Shown in pieces: positions 34,236 through 43,365 of a stretch of DNA of 64,000 bases (position 1 is the first letter of the stretch; each line of letters begins with the position of its first letter). Source of the stretch: Pseudalkalibacillus hwajinpoensis (GTDB taxonomy: Bacteria; Bacillota; Bacilli; Bacillales; Guptibacillaceae). The stretch lies in NCBI RefSeq assembly GCF_015234585.1, contig NZ_JADFCM010000001.1:1240001-1304000 (forward strand), given 5' to 3'. The translations under genes were made by a program, and so were the position numbers. The notes beneath the pieces are model-generated. The model was not told the origin of the DNA. It was given only the letters and a program-made list of their open reading frames with translations, and ran no database searches.

Positions 34236-34847
34236 ATGATTAAGGTTGGAAAAGAAGTGCTGAATCAAAAGCTTAAGAATGATTCAATAGCTGAATTTGT
34301 TGTAAAGCAGGTTTATTTCGATCGATCACTTTCTAAAGCAACGTTTGTTGAGGTTCAGAAAAAAGAAGCAACGAATAAGCAGAATGCAATACCAGATCAT
34401 CATTCAGATGAAATGCTTCATTCTATTCAAGCCTCTGGGGGACAGTTTACTCCTGATAACTATCCTGTTACAGACGATGACCGAAAAGAAAAGGAAGCCG
34501 ATGAAACGATGATTATTTCATATAATCAGATCAATTGGGAAGGTGATGATTACCTTCTTCATAATCAACAAGAAGAAGTGCAATCCTCCGTTCTAATTGA
34601 TCAATGTTCATATAAATCGTTGGATAAATGTCAGGTTCTAACGGAGGATGGTGAAGAGTTAGGGAAGGTGAAAGATATCGTGATTCATAAGGATGGACAG
34701 ATTGAAGGATTTTATCTTTCAGAGGGTTTCTTATCTGATTTTCTTTCAAGTGATCACCCTTTTCTAAGTGCGGATCAATCTGTAAGTTATCGTCATGATA
34801 AAATCATGGTTCCAGCGAATTATCATCACTCATTATTGAAAAAATAA
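34236..34847 (+). CDS. PRC-barrel-domain protein, unknown
   Basis: About 203 residues beginning at ATG 34236, nine bases from AAGGAG; an ATG at 34230 abuts that site. The N-terminal half is polar, without a signal peptide. Residues about 128-195 look like a PRC barrel: KCQVLTEDGEELGKVKDIVI, HKDGQIEGFYLSEGFLSDF and DKIMVPANY. PRC barrels occur in RimM and in small photosynthesis or spore-associated proteins and bind RNA, protein or metal. Which of these applies here is not evident. It follows ytzG by 94 bases and ends in a terminator. Confidence 0.6.
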   Translation: MIKVGKEVLNQKLKNDSIAEFVVKQVYFDRSLSKATFVEVQKKEATNKQNAIPDHHSDEMLHSIQASGGQFTPDNYPVTDDDRKEKEADETMIISYNQINWEGDDYLLHNQQEEVQSSVLIDQCSYKSLDKCQVLTEDGEELGKVKDIVIHKDGQIEGFYLSEGFLSDFLSSDHPFLSADQSVSYRHDKIMVPANYHHSLLKK

Positions 34848-34855
34848 ATGATGCA

Positions 34856-34884
34856 AGCCCTGCTCTAGTAGCAGGGCTTTTATC
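34856..34884 (+). terminator. Hairpin terminator of the PRC-barrel gene
   Basis: AAGCCCTGCT pairs with AGCAGGGCTT, then TTATCG. About 150 bases of unassigned sequence follow. Confidence 0.85.
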
Positions 34885-35042
34885 GTGGTCTCCTTAATTA
34901 GAGGGTTGTGTTAATAAGCGTTGTTGAATTTTAGCTCATTTAGGCAATTAAAGCGAATACTCACTTCAATGATTCAAAAATCAAAAAATCAACAATAGAA
35001 GCTAACATATCCAAAATCAAAAGTGAAAGAGACCAAAAATAA

Positions 35043-35074
35043 AGGCCTTCGTCAGAATAACATTGACGAAAAGC
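35043..35074 (-). terminator. Hairpin terminator of ytzE
   Basis: TTCGTCA/TGACGAA stem extended by GGCC, with TTTATTTTT after it on the minus strand. Confidence 0.6.
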
Positions 35075-35100
35075 CAGGTTTTACGAGTGAATTTATTTTG

Positions 35101-35322
35101 TTAGCCAACTTTTACTCTCTTGCTTGTGGTTGTCCAGAATCCTCGGTTTGGGCTTTTGACTAGTTCATTGTAGGCCAGCACGTTCAAATCTCTTTGAACA
35201 GTGCGCTGGGTAATCCCAAACTCTTCAACTAACTCATTAGTGCTGACAGTACCATGCTTGCTAATAAATAAATAGATAGACTTGATACGGGTCATCATAC
35301 GATCAGTTGAAGTAATACTCAA
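35101..35322 (-). CDS. ytzE: YtzE, short DeoR-type helix-turn-helix protein
   Basis: About 73 residues, only the N-terminal winged-helix part of the DeoR family: RIKSIYLFISKHGTVSTNEL then VEEFGITQRTVQRDLNVLAY, in which VSTNELVEEFGITQRTVQRDL is the helix-turn-helix. The sugar-phosphate-sensing domain is absent, as in B. subtilis YtzE, so it binds DNA but cannot sense a sugar phosphate itself. TTG at 35322 is the likely start (GGGAG six bases before it); an ATG at 35340 has no site. The target genes are unknown. Confidence 0.75.
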   Translation of the reverse strand: MSITSTDRMMTRIKSIYLFISKHGTVSTNELVEEFGITQRTVQRDLNVLAYNELVKSPNRGFWTTTSKRVKVG

Positions 35323-35751
35323 AGAACCACTCCCTAACATGTAATCAATGCCTTATCCTTAGCATAAATAGTGACTATTAAAACCATATGAAGGAAACGT
35401 AAAGATATACTTAATTTTCTAATTGTTCCTTCGATTTTTTCATGAAAGTTTGGTTGAGTGCTCCGATTATGACTGGAAGTGATTTCTGGATGTGTTGGGT
35501 TCCCCAACTTGGTGTATTGACGAATAGGTATGACCACTTTCATAAGATAAGCGATTGATTGGTATTATTATTTAATTCCACTCCTACTCCCATTTCCCTC
35601 TTTTGGGCGAACTTACACCCCCTCTTTAAAGTTTATTTTACAATAATTCTGTTATTTCGGCAAAAAATTTCATTTCTTTTGGGTCAAACTTCCTTATCGA
35701 ACTTACCTTTGCTATTCTTAAAGGACTAATATTGAGAGGAGGCGTGTGCTG

Positions 35752-36762
35752 GTGTTATTTCGAATATTTATTAAAAATGCGATTAAATTAAACAACCGGT
35801 TTATGATCATTGTCGCTATAGCATTAGTGATCGTAAGTGCTTTTGTTATGCGTTTACTCGAACCTGAGACATTCCCTTCACTCTTTGATTCATTTTGGTG
35901 GGTTATGACGACCGTTACGACAGTAGGATATGGAGACTACTTCCCTGTCACAGTTGGAGGAAGAATCTATGCAATGTTTCTCTATATCGCAGGAATTGGA
36001 TTAATTGGTGTGGTTATCGGGAAGTTTGTGGACGGATTTGCAGAAATTAAAAAGCGAAAGGAGGAAGGGAAAATGCCGTATCAGGGAGATAATCATATTG
36101 TTATAATAGGGTGGTCACAAAAGGCGGCATATGCCGTATCAGAGATTAGGGATTCTGATAAATGTGAGATTGTCATCATTGATAAACTACCAAAAACCCC
36201 GCTAACAGAAGATAACATTCATTATATACAGGGGGATGCTGCTGAAGAAGCCACTCTCAAAAAAGCGGATATAATGAAAGCGAAGGCAGTTCTGGTGTTT
36301 TCGGATGATGCTATCCACGATTCTCTTCTTGCTGATGGGAAATCGTTGATTATTGCTAGTTCGATCGAACGCATGTCAACTGATATTCACACAACGGTTG
36401 AAGTGATGAAAGAAGAGCACATAAAGAATTTCACTCATGTCCAGGTAGATGAATTTGTACTTTCGCATGAAGCTGTATCTCGCATGGCGGTTAGATCAGC
36501 ATTTACGAAAGGAATTTCAGGCGTCTATTCTCAGCTATTAAGTCGAGGACATGGTGATAATTTATATGAAATAGCTGTTCATCCAGATTGGAATACATAT
36601 AGGGAAGCCTTTCAGGACTTATTACAGCAGGGTGCCACATTGGTTGCAGATGGTAACCGCATGGATATAAATCGCCGTCTTGATGAACCAATTTCACGTG
36701 ACGCAAAATTATTTGTTATTTGTGATAAAAGCGTATATGAAAAAATAAGTAGGCGGGTGTAA
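35752..36762 (+). CDS. Potassium channel with RCK (TrkA-N) domain, YugO-like
   Basis: About 336 residues. Two membrane helices flank a pore loop with the K+ selectivity filter TVGYGD (TTVTTVGYGDYFPVT). A Rossmann-type RCK domain follows (HIVIIGWSQKAAYAVSEIRD, then IIDKLPKTPL and GDAAEEATLKKADI), the arrangement of two-helix channels such as MthK and B. subtilis YugO. The start is GTG at 35752, nine bases after AGGAGG; GTG 35746 is too near. It overlaps no gene, and pepV follows after five bases, so both probably share a message. Confidence 0.85.
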   Translation: MLFRIFIKNAIKLNNRFMIIVAIALVIVSAFVMRLLEPETFPSLFDSFWWVMTTVTTVGYGDYFPVTVGGRIYAMFLYIAGIGLIGVVIGKFVDGFAEIKKRKEEGKMPYQGDNHIVIIGWSQKAAYAVSEIRDSDKCEIVIIDKLPKTPLTEDNIHYIQGDAAEEATLKKADIMKAKAVLVFSDDAIHDSLLADGKSLIIASSIERMSTDIHTTVEVMKEEHIKNFTHVQVDEFVLSHEAVSRMAVRSAFTKGISGVYSQLLSRGHGDNLYEIAVHPDWNTYREAFQDLLQQGATLVADGNRMDINRRLDEPISRDAKLFVICDKSVYEKISRRV

Positions 36763-36767
36763 ATAAT

Positions 36768-38177
36768 ATGGAGAGTATAAATTGGAAAAAAGAAGTGATC
36801 AATCGAAAAGAAGATATGTTAGCTGATTTAAAAGGACTTTTGAAAATCGAAAGTGTGCTAGAAGAAGAGCTGGGAAATGAAGAAGCACCGTTTGGTCCCG
36901 GCGTAAAAGAAGCTCTTGATTACATGCTTGCTTTAGGTGAGCGAGATGGCTACCAAACGAAGGATGTTAAACATGTGGCAGGACATTTAGAATTTGGTGA
37001 AGGAGAAGACATTGTAGGTGTGCTGTGTCATGTGGACGTTGTTCCAGCGGGAAATGGTTGGACGACTCCAGCATTTGATCCTGATCTACGCGATGGGAAG
37101 TTGTTTGCTAGAGGAGCTATTGATGATAAAGGACCAACTATTGCTGCTTATTGGGCGATGAATATAGTGAAAGAGCTTTTGCCTTCAGTCTCAAAGCGAG
37201 TGAGAATGATTATCGGGACAGATGAAGAAAGCTCATGGCGCTGTGTAGACACATATTTTAAAAACGAAGAAATGCCAGGCATGGGTTTTGCACCTGATGC
37301 AGTTTTTCCCATAATACATGCGGAGAAGGGGATTGCTGATTTCGAATGGGTTTTTCCTGTAAAAGACACTCAGAAAGAAGGAATGATTCTTCAATCATTT
37401 CATTCCGGTCAGCGTTTGAACATGGTTCCCGATTTTGCTAGTGCTAAATGTAAGGGGGATGAAGCTGAGTTACTTGACGCAAAGAAAGCATTCGAGCTAT
37501 TTTTAGAAAAGAAAGGTTTAGAAGGTCGTGTAACACTAGACCAGGAACTATCACTTGAAGTGCACGGTGTATCTGTCCACGGATCTGCTCCCCATGAAGG
37601 AGTAAATGCAGCCTTCAAATTAGCTGAATTTCTAGATGAACAAGCTCTCGATCAAAACGGTGCCAACTATATTGGATTTATTACTATGTGGCTCCTGAAT
37701 GATTTTACTGGGGAGCGGTTTGGTGTAGCTTATGAAGATAAGGTAACAGGTTCTCTAACGATGAACTCAGGTACATTTGCATATAAAGCTAATCATGAAG
37801 GGCGAATAGGAATTAATCTACGATACCCTGTTACATGCTCGTTCGATGATGTTAAGAGAACGTTCAATAAAGTAACTGAACCACTGGAAGTGCAAATGAA
37901 TGTAGTTGATCATATGACACCTCATCACGTACCTGAGGATCATGAATTGATTCAAAAGCTTCAAAAGGTGTATGAAAAGCAGACTGGTGAGCAAGCGAGA
38001 CTTTTATCGATTGGTGGAGGGACTTATGCTCGTTCACTAAAAGCGGGGGTTGCGTTCGGTGCTTTATTTGAAGGGAAGCCACAACTCGCTCATCAAAAAG
38101 ATGAGTATGTTGATGTAGAAGATTTATTAAAAGCAACAGCCATTTATGCTGAAGCTATTTATGAACTTGCAAAATAA
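36768..38177 (+). CDS. ytjP: YtjP, PepV-type M20 dipeptidase
   Basis: 469 residues of the PepV group, cleaving dipeptides (including some beta-Ala or D-residue types) with two zinc ions. Metal-site motifs are CHVDVVPAG (87-95), the bridging Asp in RGAIDDKGP, the general-base pair in GTDEESSW (about 150-157), and the C-terminal His in KPQLAHQKDEYVD. The inserted lid domain of PepV is present by length. It follows the channel gene with five bases between. A strong hairpin lies after the stop. Confidence 0.92.
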   Translation: MESINWKKEVINRKEDMLADLKGLLKIESVLEEELGNEEAPFGPGVKEALDYMLALGERDGYQTKDVKHVAGHLEFGEGEDIVGVLCHVDVVPAGNGWTTPAFDPDLRDGKLFARGAIDDKGPTIAAYWAMNIVKELLPSVSKRVRMIIGTDEESSWRCVDTYFKNEEMPGMGFAPDAVFPIIHAEKGIADFEWVFPVKDTQKEGMILQSFHSGQRLNMVPDFASAKCKGDEAELLDAKKAFELFLEKKGLEGRVTLDQELSLEVHGVSVHGSAPHEGVNAAFKLAEFLDEQALDQNGANYIGFITMWLLNDFTGERFGVAYEDKVTGSLTMNSGTFAYKANHEGRIGINLRYPVTCSFDDVKRTFNKVTEPLEVQMNVVDHMTPHHVPEDHELIQKLQKVYEKQTGEQARLLSIGGGTYARSLKAGVAFGALFEGKPQLAHQKDEYVDVEDLLKATAIYAEAIYELAK

Positions 38178-38184
38178 TAGAATG

Positions 38185-38212
38185 AGCGCCATGCCAACAT
38201 TGGCATGGCGCT
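38185..38212. terminator. Strong hairpin between convergent pepV and cysteine synthase genes
   Basis: AGCGCCATGCC pairs perfectly with GGCATGGCGCT around AACATT. No long T-run follows, so termination is probable rather than certain. Confidence 0.55.
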
Positions 38213-38245
38213 GACTAATTAATGATAAATCAAAGATCACTTCTT

Positions 38246-39175
38246 TTATTTAGAGCTGAATAAATCACTTGAAAGGTATCGTTCACCGGAATCGCAGGTC
38301 ATTGTGACAACAACTTGGTCAGGTGATAAACGTTCAGCAACTTGCATAGCAGCATATACGGCTGCACCTGATGAGGGTCCCACAAGAAGTCCTTCTTCTC
38401 GAGCGAGTTTCCTGGTTACTTCGTATGCCTGTTCATCTGAAATTTTAATAACTTCATCATAAACAGACGTATTAAGAATATCTGGAATAAAGCCTGGGCT
38501 TGTTCCAACAAGTTTGTGTTTTCCAGGTTTTCCACCAGACAACACTGGTGAGCCTTCAGGTTCCACAACATGAACGGTTAAGTCAGGGTAGTATTCTTTC
38601 AGTACTTCTCCTGTTCCTGTTACGGTTCCGCCAGTACCAGCTGTTGAGATAAAGGCTGCCGGTGTAACGCCGAGCTGCTTCATTCCTTCAATAATCTCAA
38701 GAGCCGTCGATGTCCTATGAGCATCCGGATTAGCTGCATTCTCGAATTGCATTGGGATAAAGCTATTTTCAATTGTTTCAGCAATTTCTTTAGCCTTTTT
38801 AATTGCACCAGGCATTTTCTCAGATGATGGAGTTAATACGACTTTTGATCCGTAAGCTTTAAGAAGCTTGATCCGCTCTTGCGTAGCATTATCGGGCATA
38901 ACAATAATAGCAGGATACCCTTTAGCCGCTGCATTCATGGCAAGGCCAATACCTGTATTTCCAGAAGTAGGCTCGATGATTGTTGAACCTTCTTTGAGTA
39001 ACCCATCTTGCTCAGCTTTTTCAATCATATTGAACGCTGCGCGGTCTTTTACGCTTCGACTGGGGTTGAAATACTCTAGTTTGGCGTAAATTTTTGCTCC
39101 GTCGGGATTTGGAACACGGTTTAATTTAAGTAATGGTGTATCACCAATAAGATCAGCCATATTTTCATAGATCAT
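38246..39175 (-). CDS. ytkP: YtkP, cysteine-synthase-family PLP enzyme
   Basis: 309 residues of the O-acetylserine sulfhydrylase family. Lys43 in RSVKDRAAF forms the Schiff base with PLP, TSGNTG (70-75) binds substrate carboxylate, and TAGTGGTVTG binds the cofactor phosphate. By synteny (between ytjP and ytlP) it is YtkP, a paralogue of CysK in B. subtilis; whether it makes cysteine or acts on another O-acyl serine is not shown by sequence. AAAAGGA lies before the ATG. The gap of about 220 bases to ytlP holds two divergent promoter regions. Confidence 0.85.
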   Translation of the reverse strand: MIYENMADLIGDTPLLKLNRVPNPDGAKIYAKLEYFNPSRSVKDRAAFNMIEKAEQDGLLKEGSTIIEPTSGNTGIGLAMNAAAKGYPAIIVMPDNATQERIKLLKAYGSKVVLTPSSEKMPGAIKKAKEIAETIENSFIPMQFENAANPDAHRTSTALEIIEGMKQLGVTPAAFISTAGTGGTVTGTGEVLKEYYPDLTVHVVEPEGSPVLSGGKPGKHKLVGTSPGFIPDILNTSVYDEVIKISDEQAYEVTRKLAREEGLLVGPSSGAAVYAAMQVAERLSPDQVVVTMTCDSGERYLSSDLFSSK

Positions 39176-39393
39176 ATAAGCACATCCTTTTCAGACAAGT
39201 TAAGGTTATTTACCTTATTTAATTGGTAAGAGTATAGAGAGTAATAATATCGGTGGAGCCCAACAGATAATGATTCCTATTACTGTTCCCCATTATAGCA
39301 AAAGATAAATCTTAAGTAATAAGAACTAGCTTAAAAGTAAAAAGATAAAAGATTATTCAGTTTTTTTGATAGAATAGAATTAGGATAGAAAGA

Positions 39394-39948
39394 GTGAGTA
39401 AGTTGAATACACATTATTTTATAGCACTCCCCATACAACCACAACTTAGAAGAACGCTTCAAGAAATTCAAGAAAGCTCTCCTTTAGAATTGTTTAAACA
39501 TGTGGTGTATCCTGAAGATTTTCATATTACAGTAGCTTTTTTAGGTGGAGCAGAAGAAGAACAGTTATCTGTACTTCATCAAGAGTTGGAGAGGGTGGTT
39601 AGGAATATTAAACCCTTTAAGGTTATGCTTGAAGGGTTAGATCATTTCGGTCATGATAGACGCCCAAGAGTACTTTACGCTTCCGTCCATCGAACAGAAC
39701 CATTGGAAAGAATTCATCAAGAAATACTCCGGGTGAGTGAATTGGCAGGTTTTTCTGTTAGTGAAGGGGAATATTCTCCTCACGTTACACTTGCAAAAAA
39801 ATGGCGCGACTCTAGTAAAGAAATACATCCTGATTGGCCGTCACTATTATGTGAAAGTCAGGAAGTCTCAAGCATTCATCTATATCGAGTTGAACCTAAT
39901 GACAAACCGAGATACAAATGTGTGGCCTCTTATGAATTCACTAATTAA
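39394..39948 (+). CDS. thpR: YtlP, 2'-5' RNA ligase-like 2H phosphoesterase (ThpR)
   Basis: 184 residues of the 2H phosphoesterase fold with two HxT motifs, H44-I-T46 (EDFHITVAFLGG) and H130-V-T132 (YSPHVTLAKKW). The family hydrolyses or ligates 2',3'-cyclic phosphates in RNA; the bacterial members are called RNA 2',3'-cyclic phosphodiesterase. GTG at 39394 is taken as the start; the TTG three codons later is also possible. The last 17 bases overlap the next gene. Confidence 0.88.
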   Translation: MSKLNTHYFIALPIQPQLRRTLQEIQESSPLELFKHVVYPEDFHITVAFLGGAEEEQLSVLHQELERVVRNIKPFKVMLEGLDHFGHDRRPRVLYASVHRTEPLERIHQEILRVSELAGFSVSEGEYSPHVTLAKKWRDSSKEIHPDWPSLLCESQEVSSIHLYRVEPNDKPRYKCVASYEFTN

Positions 39949-40303
39949 TAAGTTCCTTATGATCACCTTGCAGATTGGCCTTCTGTTCGGGTTTTACATT
40001 GTAGGAGGTTATCTCCAAAAGGTCTTATCACTTCCTATTCCAGGAAGCGTTGTTGGAATGCTCCTTCTCTTGTTGGGACTTTATTTAAAGTGGATTCCCG
40101 TGAGTTGGATTTCTCAAGGAGCAGCTACATTATTGAATCATTTACCGTTGCTTTTTATACCAGTTACTGTCGGTATTGTGCAACATCTCGACTTCTTTAG
40201 TGGAAAAAGTCTCTGGTTAGTTCCAATCGTTCTGATAAGCACATGGATTGTAATGGGAACGACAGGATTGCTTGGCCAGTTTCTTGCTAATCGAAAGGAG
40301 TAG
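39932..40303 (+). CDS. LrgA/CidA-family membrane protein
   Basis: 123 residues with four hydrophobic helices, including LPIPGSVVGMLLLLLGLYLK and LPLLFIPVTVGIVQH, the signature of the CidA/LrgA family. In staphylococci these holin-like proteins affect murein hydrolase export and autolysis; in Bacillus, YsbA/YsbB relatives transport pyruvate. The start at ATG 39932 lies inside the end of thpR; the frame upstream of it is not protein-like. Seven bases after its stop comes the LrgB-type partner, so this is a standard two-gene pair. Confidence 0.8.
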   Translation: MNSLINKFLMITLQIGLLFGFYIVGGYLQKVLSLPIPGSVVGMLLLLLGLYLKWIPVSWISQGAATLLNHLPLLFIPVTVGIVQHLDFFSGKSLWLVPIVLISTWIVMGTTGLLGQFLANRKE

Positions 40304-40309
40304 AGAAAA

Positions 40310-40996
40310 ATGATGATCATGCAAATGATTCTATGGTTTACGATTACTTTATTGTTATATGTTGTTTTCCGGCGTCTTTATCAGATATTTCCTTATCCAT
40401 TTATGATACCAGTGCTAACGTGCACTGTTATTCTCGTTATCATCTTAACGTCCTTGGATGTGTCATATGACACATATTTCAGCGGGGGGAAATGGATTGA
40501 TGCTTTATTAGGACCTGCCATTGTGGCACTTGCCTTTCCGCTATATCAACAAAGGGAATTATTAAGTAAATACAAATTAGAAATACTTGTAACGGTACTA
40601 ATAGCAAGTATAGTAGGCATTTTGTCAGGATATTGGCTTGCGGTCATAAGTGGGTATAATGAAATGATTGTCTCCACAATTATTTCAAAAAACGTGACAA
40701 CCCCTGTTGCGATGGAAGTAGCCAGTATGACTGGTGGAGAGCCAGCTTTTGCGGTTATTTTCGTCATGATCGCTGGGATTGGCGGTGCTGTCACAGGGCC
40801 ATGGTTATTTCAGCTACTTGGTATATCCAATTTTCTTGGAGTGGGAATGGCTTTTGGTGGGGCATCACACGCCATTGGCACTTCAAAAGCCCTTGAATAT
40901 GGAGAGAGAGAAGCTGCTATTAGTTCTATTGGGTTAAGTTTATGTGCCCTAAGTGTCTCGATACTTGGACCGATATTATTAAGTTGGTTTTCATGA
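40310..40996 (+). CDS. LrgB/CidB-family membrane protein
   Basis: 228 residues, about seven hydrophobic helices, with the family core LLGPAIVALAFPLYQQRELL, then SKNVTTPVAMEVASMTGGEP, and GGASHAIGTSKALEYGEREA. It pairs with the LrgA-like protein encoded directly before it. AAAGGAGTAGAG lies before the ATG. LrgAB systems modulate autolysis or export/import of small carboxylates such as pyruvate. No LytS-LytT two-component genes are nearby, so the usual regulators are absent from this locus. Confidence 0.85.
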   Translation: MMIMQMILWFTITLLLYVVFRRLYQIFPYPFMIPVLTCTVILVIILTSLDVSYDTYFSGGKWIDALLGPAIVALAFPLYQQRELLSKYKLEILVTVLIASIVGILSGYWLAVISGYNEMIVSTIISKNVTTPVAMEVASMTGGEPAFAVIFVMIAGIGGAVTGPWLFQLLGISNFLGVGMAFGGASHAIGTSKALEYGEREAAISSIGLSLCALSVSILGPILLSWFS

Positions 40997-41090
40997 AAAT
41001 CTAGATCGAACAAATGTCAAAAAAAGATTTTCAAAATAAGATAGGTAGTGACAAACGGTTGTAAGCATCTCAGCAAAGGATGGGATTCAT

Positions 41091-43232
41091 ATGATACGAG
41101 ATTATTCTGCATATAAAAAAGTGAGCCAGGCTTTTACAGCCTATTGGGATGACTTTCAGACGATTACGGTAATGGCTGATATCTCGTTAGATGTTCAAGG
41201 TGCCTACACCCTTACTGATGGACATATAGATCTTTCAATTGAAGTAAAAGAAACCTCTAAAATGGGGAAAAAGAGGCTTGTTTCGTTACATGTTGATCAT
41301 GAATATAGTCCAGGCAACAATTATTTTCTAGTTCATTCGAGTGGTGAAACAAGTCTTGTTTTTACTGGGAAAGTTGTCAGAACTGATTTATTTGATGAAC
41401 GCTATTATTATGATGGTGAACTAGGGGCAATTCTAACTGAGAATGGAACCATCTTTCGAGTATGGGCACCGACTGCTACAGAAGTAATCGTCAATATTTA
41501 TAATGAGGAATTCCAAAAGGTAAAAGAATTACCGATGCTAAAACAAGAACAAGGTGTATTCGAGGGGTTATCTCCTGAAGATGGAGAAGGAACGCTGTAC
41601 ACTTACACAGTGTATGTGAATGGAGAAATGCGAGAAACGATCGATCCTTATGCGAAAGCCGCTACGTCTAACTGCAAGTTTGGGATGGTAATGAACGCTT
41701 CAAATACTAACCCTGATGGCTGGAACCCTATGGAAAAACCTACTTTTGCAAAACCATCTGATGCGGTCATTTATGAACTTCACGTCAGAGATTTTAGCTC
41801 ACAAGCAAAAAGTGGTCTTAAAAATAGAGGGAAATATAAGGCATTTACAGAAGAGCCACCGCCTAAGGATGGTCTTCCTTCTGGGATTAATTATATAAAG
41901 TGGCTCGGTGTTACGCATGTAGAACTTCTTCCAATTCAGGATTTTGGTAGCGTAGATGAAATGAAAGCTCCTCCGGGATATAATTGGGGCTACGATCCTA
42001 TCCATTATTTTGTGCCAGAAGGAAGCTATTCATTAAATTCTCATGAACCTTACACGCGAATTAGAGAAGTAAAAGAAATGATTGGGAAGCTTCACGAGAA
42101 GGGATTGAGAGTGATTATGGACGTTGTCTATAATCATGTCTATCAACTCCATGCATCCCCTTTGGAAAAAATTGTGCCAGGTTACTACTTCCGTTTTGAT
42201 CATGGTGGAAAACCTTCAAATGGAACTGGCGTTGGGAATGATACGGCGTCAGAAAGAAGAATGATGAGAAAGTTAATTGTAGATTCTGTCGTTTACTGGG
42301 CAAAAGAATATGGTGTTGATGGGTTTCGCTTCGATTTGATGGGTATCCACGATAAGGAAACGATGAATGAAGTGCGTTATGCGTTAGATTGCATTGATCC
42401 ATCGATATTGATTTTTGGTGAAGGTTGGCATATGAACACCATCCTACCTGATCATCGGAAAGCGATGAGCTCAAATGCGCGAGAAACGCCTAGAATCGGC
42501 TATTTCAATGACCACTTTAGAGATTCAGTTAAAGGGAAATTGTTTGATACAGGCTCTACAGGCTTCGCTAATGGGAATTTTTCAGTTAAAGAAGATGTAA
42601 AGAAGTGTATAATGGGGAGTGTTGGAGATAAATTTATTACAGCATCTCAATCCATTAATTATGTGGAATGTCACGATAACCATACGCTATGGGACCGCTT
42701 AAATCGCAGTCATCCTAGTGTGAGCGAAGAAGTGAAACAAGGCATGCATAGATTAGCTACTGCCATTACAATACTTTGTCAGGGAATTCCATTTATTCAT
42801 GCAGGTCAGGAATTTTTCCGAACAAAGAATGGGGTAGAAGATAGCTATAAATCTCCAGATAAAATTAACCGATTTGATTGGCAGAGAATGAGAGCTGTCC
42901 AAGAAAATGTCAAGTATATTAGAGGACTAATCTCGATTAGAAAACATTTTGAAGCATTTAAAATGACTGAAGGTCATGACATGAATCGAATTAACTTTAT
43001 CGATTCTCCAGGGCCTATTCTCGCATATCGAATCAACCAGCACCATACTAGCGAATCGATTATTGTGATTCATAACGGAGGATATCATCCTGATGTGATC
43101 GATATTGGAGATGGAGACAAATGGGTCCTTGTTGAAGGTGAACATGCAAGTGTTGAACCGCTAAGAAAAACATCTGAAAAAGTCATATCTATTGCACCGT
43201 TTAGCACAATTGTTCTAATAACGAGTGATTAA
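41091..43232 (+). CDS. amyX: AmyX, type I pullulanase
   Basis: 713 residues. An N-terminal carbohydrate-binding part precedes an E-set domain (TIFRVWAPTATEVIVNIYNE) and a GH13 barrel. The pullulanase type I motif YNWGYDP is at 297-303. Catalytic residues are Asp in DGFRFDLMG (about 411-419), Glu in FGEGW (about 443) and Asp in ECHDNH (about 527). No signal peptide, so the enzyme acts in the cytoplasm and cleaves alpha-1,6 branches of glycogen-like dextrins. AAAGGATGGG precedes the ATG. An imperfect ACAAACGGTTGT palindrome lies at about 41050-41061 in its leader. Confidence 0.95.
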   Translation: MIRDYSAYKKVSQAFTAYWDDFQTITVMADISLDVQGAYTLTDGHIDLSIEVKETSKMGKKRLVSLHVDHEYSPGNNYFLVHSSGETSLVFTGKVVRTDLFDERYYYDGELGAILTENGTIFRVWAPTATEVIVNIYNEEFQKVKELPMLKQEQGVFEGLSPEDGEGTLYTYTVYVNGEMRETIDPYAKAATSNCKFGMVMNASNTNPDGWNPMEKPTFAKPSDAVIYELHVRDFSSQAKSGLKNRGKYKAFTEEPPPKDGLPSGINYIKWLGVTHVELLPIQDFGSVDEMKAPPGYNWGYDPIHYFVPEGSYSLNSHEPYTRIREVKEMIGKLHEKGLRVIMDVVYNHVYQLHASPLEKIVPGYYFRFDHGGKPSNGTGVGNDTASERRMMRKLIVDSVVYWAKEYGVDGFRFDLMGIHDKETMNEVRYALDCIDPSILIFGEGWHMNTILPDHRKAMSSNARETPRIGYFNDHFRDSVKGKLFDTGSTGFANGNFSVKEDVKKCIMGSVGDKFITASQSINYVECHDNHTLWDRLNRSHPSVSEEVKQGMHRLATAITILCQGIPFIHAGQEFFRTKNGVEDSYKSPDKINRFDWQRMRAVQENVKYIRGLISIRKHFEAFKMTEGHDMNRINFIDSPGPILAYRINQHHTSESIIVIHNGGYHPDVIDIGDGDKWVLVEGEHASVEPLRKTSEKVISIAPFSTIVLITSD

Positions 43233-43268
43233 CACATGAAGATTTCTTCAACGTGTGTTATAATTTTT
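43230..43268 (+). terminator. Hairpin terminator of amyX
   Basis: AACACATGAAGA pairs imperfectly with TCTTCAACGTGTGTT, followed by ATAATTTTTTA. Confidence 0.7.
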
Positions 43269-43365
43269 TATTCGTAGACGGTTTTTAGCTAAGTCCGGAG
43301 AAGATCTCGCTAAAAACGCAAAACTTCCAGAATCTACAAACTAACGGAAATCGAAGGTGAATTTG

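Noticed and set aside
35334..35543. 69-codon minus-strand ORF upstream of ytzE
   Set aside because: No ribosome site at its ATG, no recognisable pattern, and it runs into the ytzE leader; most likely chance.
39737..39931. N-terminal extension of the LrgA-like protein
   Set aside because: The extension is the thpR sequence in another frame; the LrgA homology begins at the ATG at 39932.
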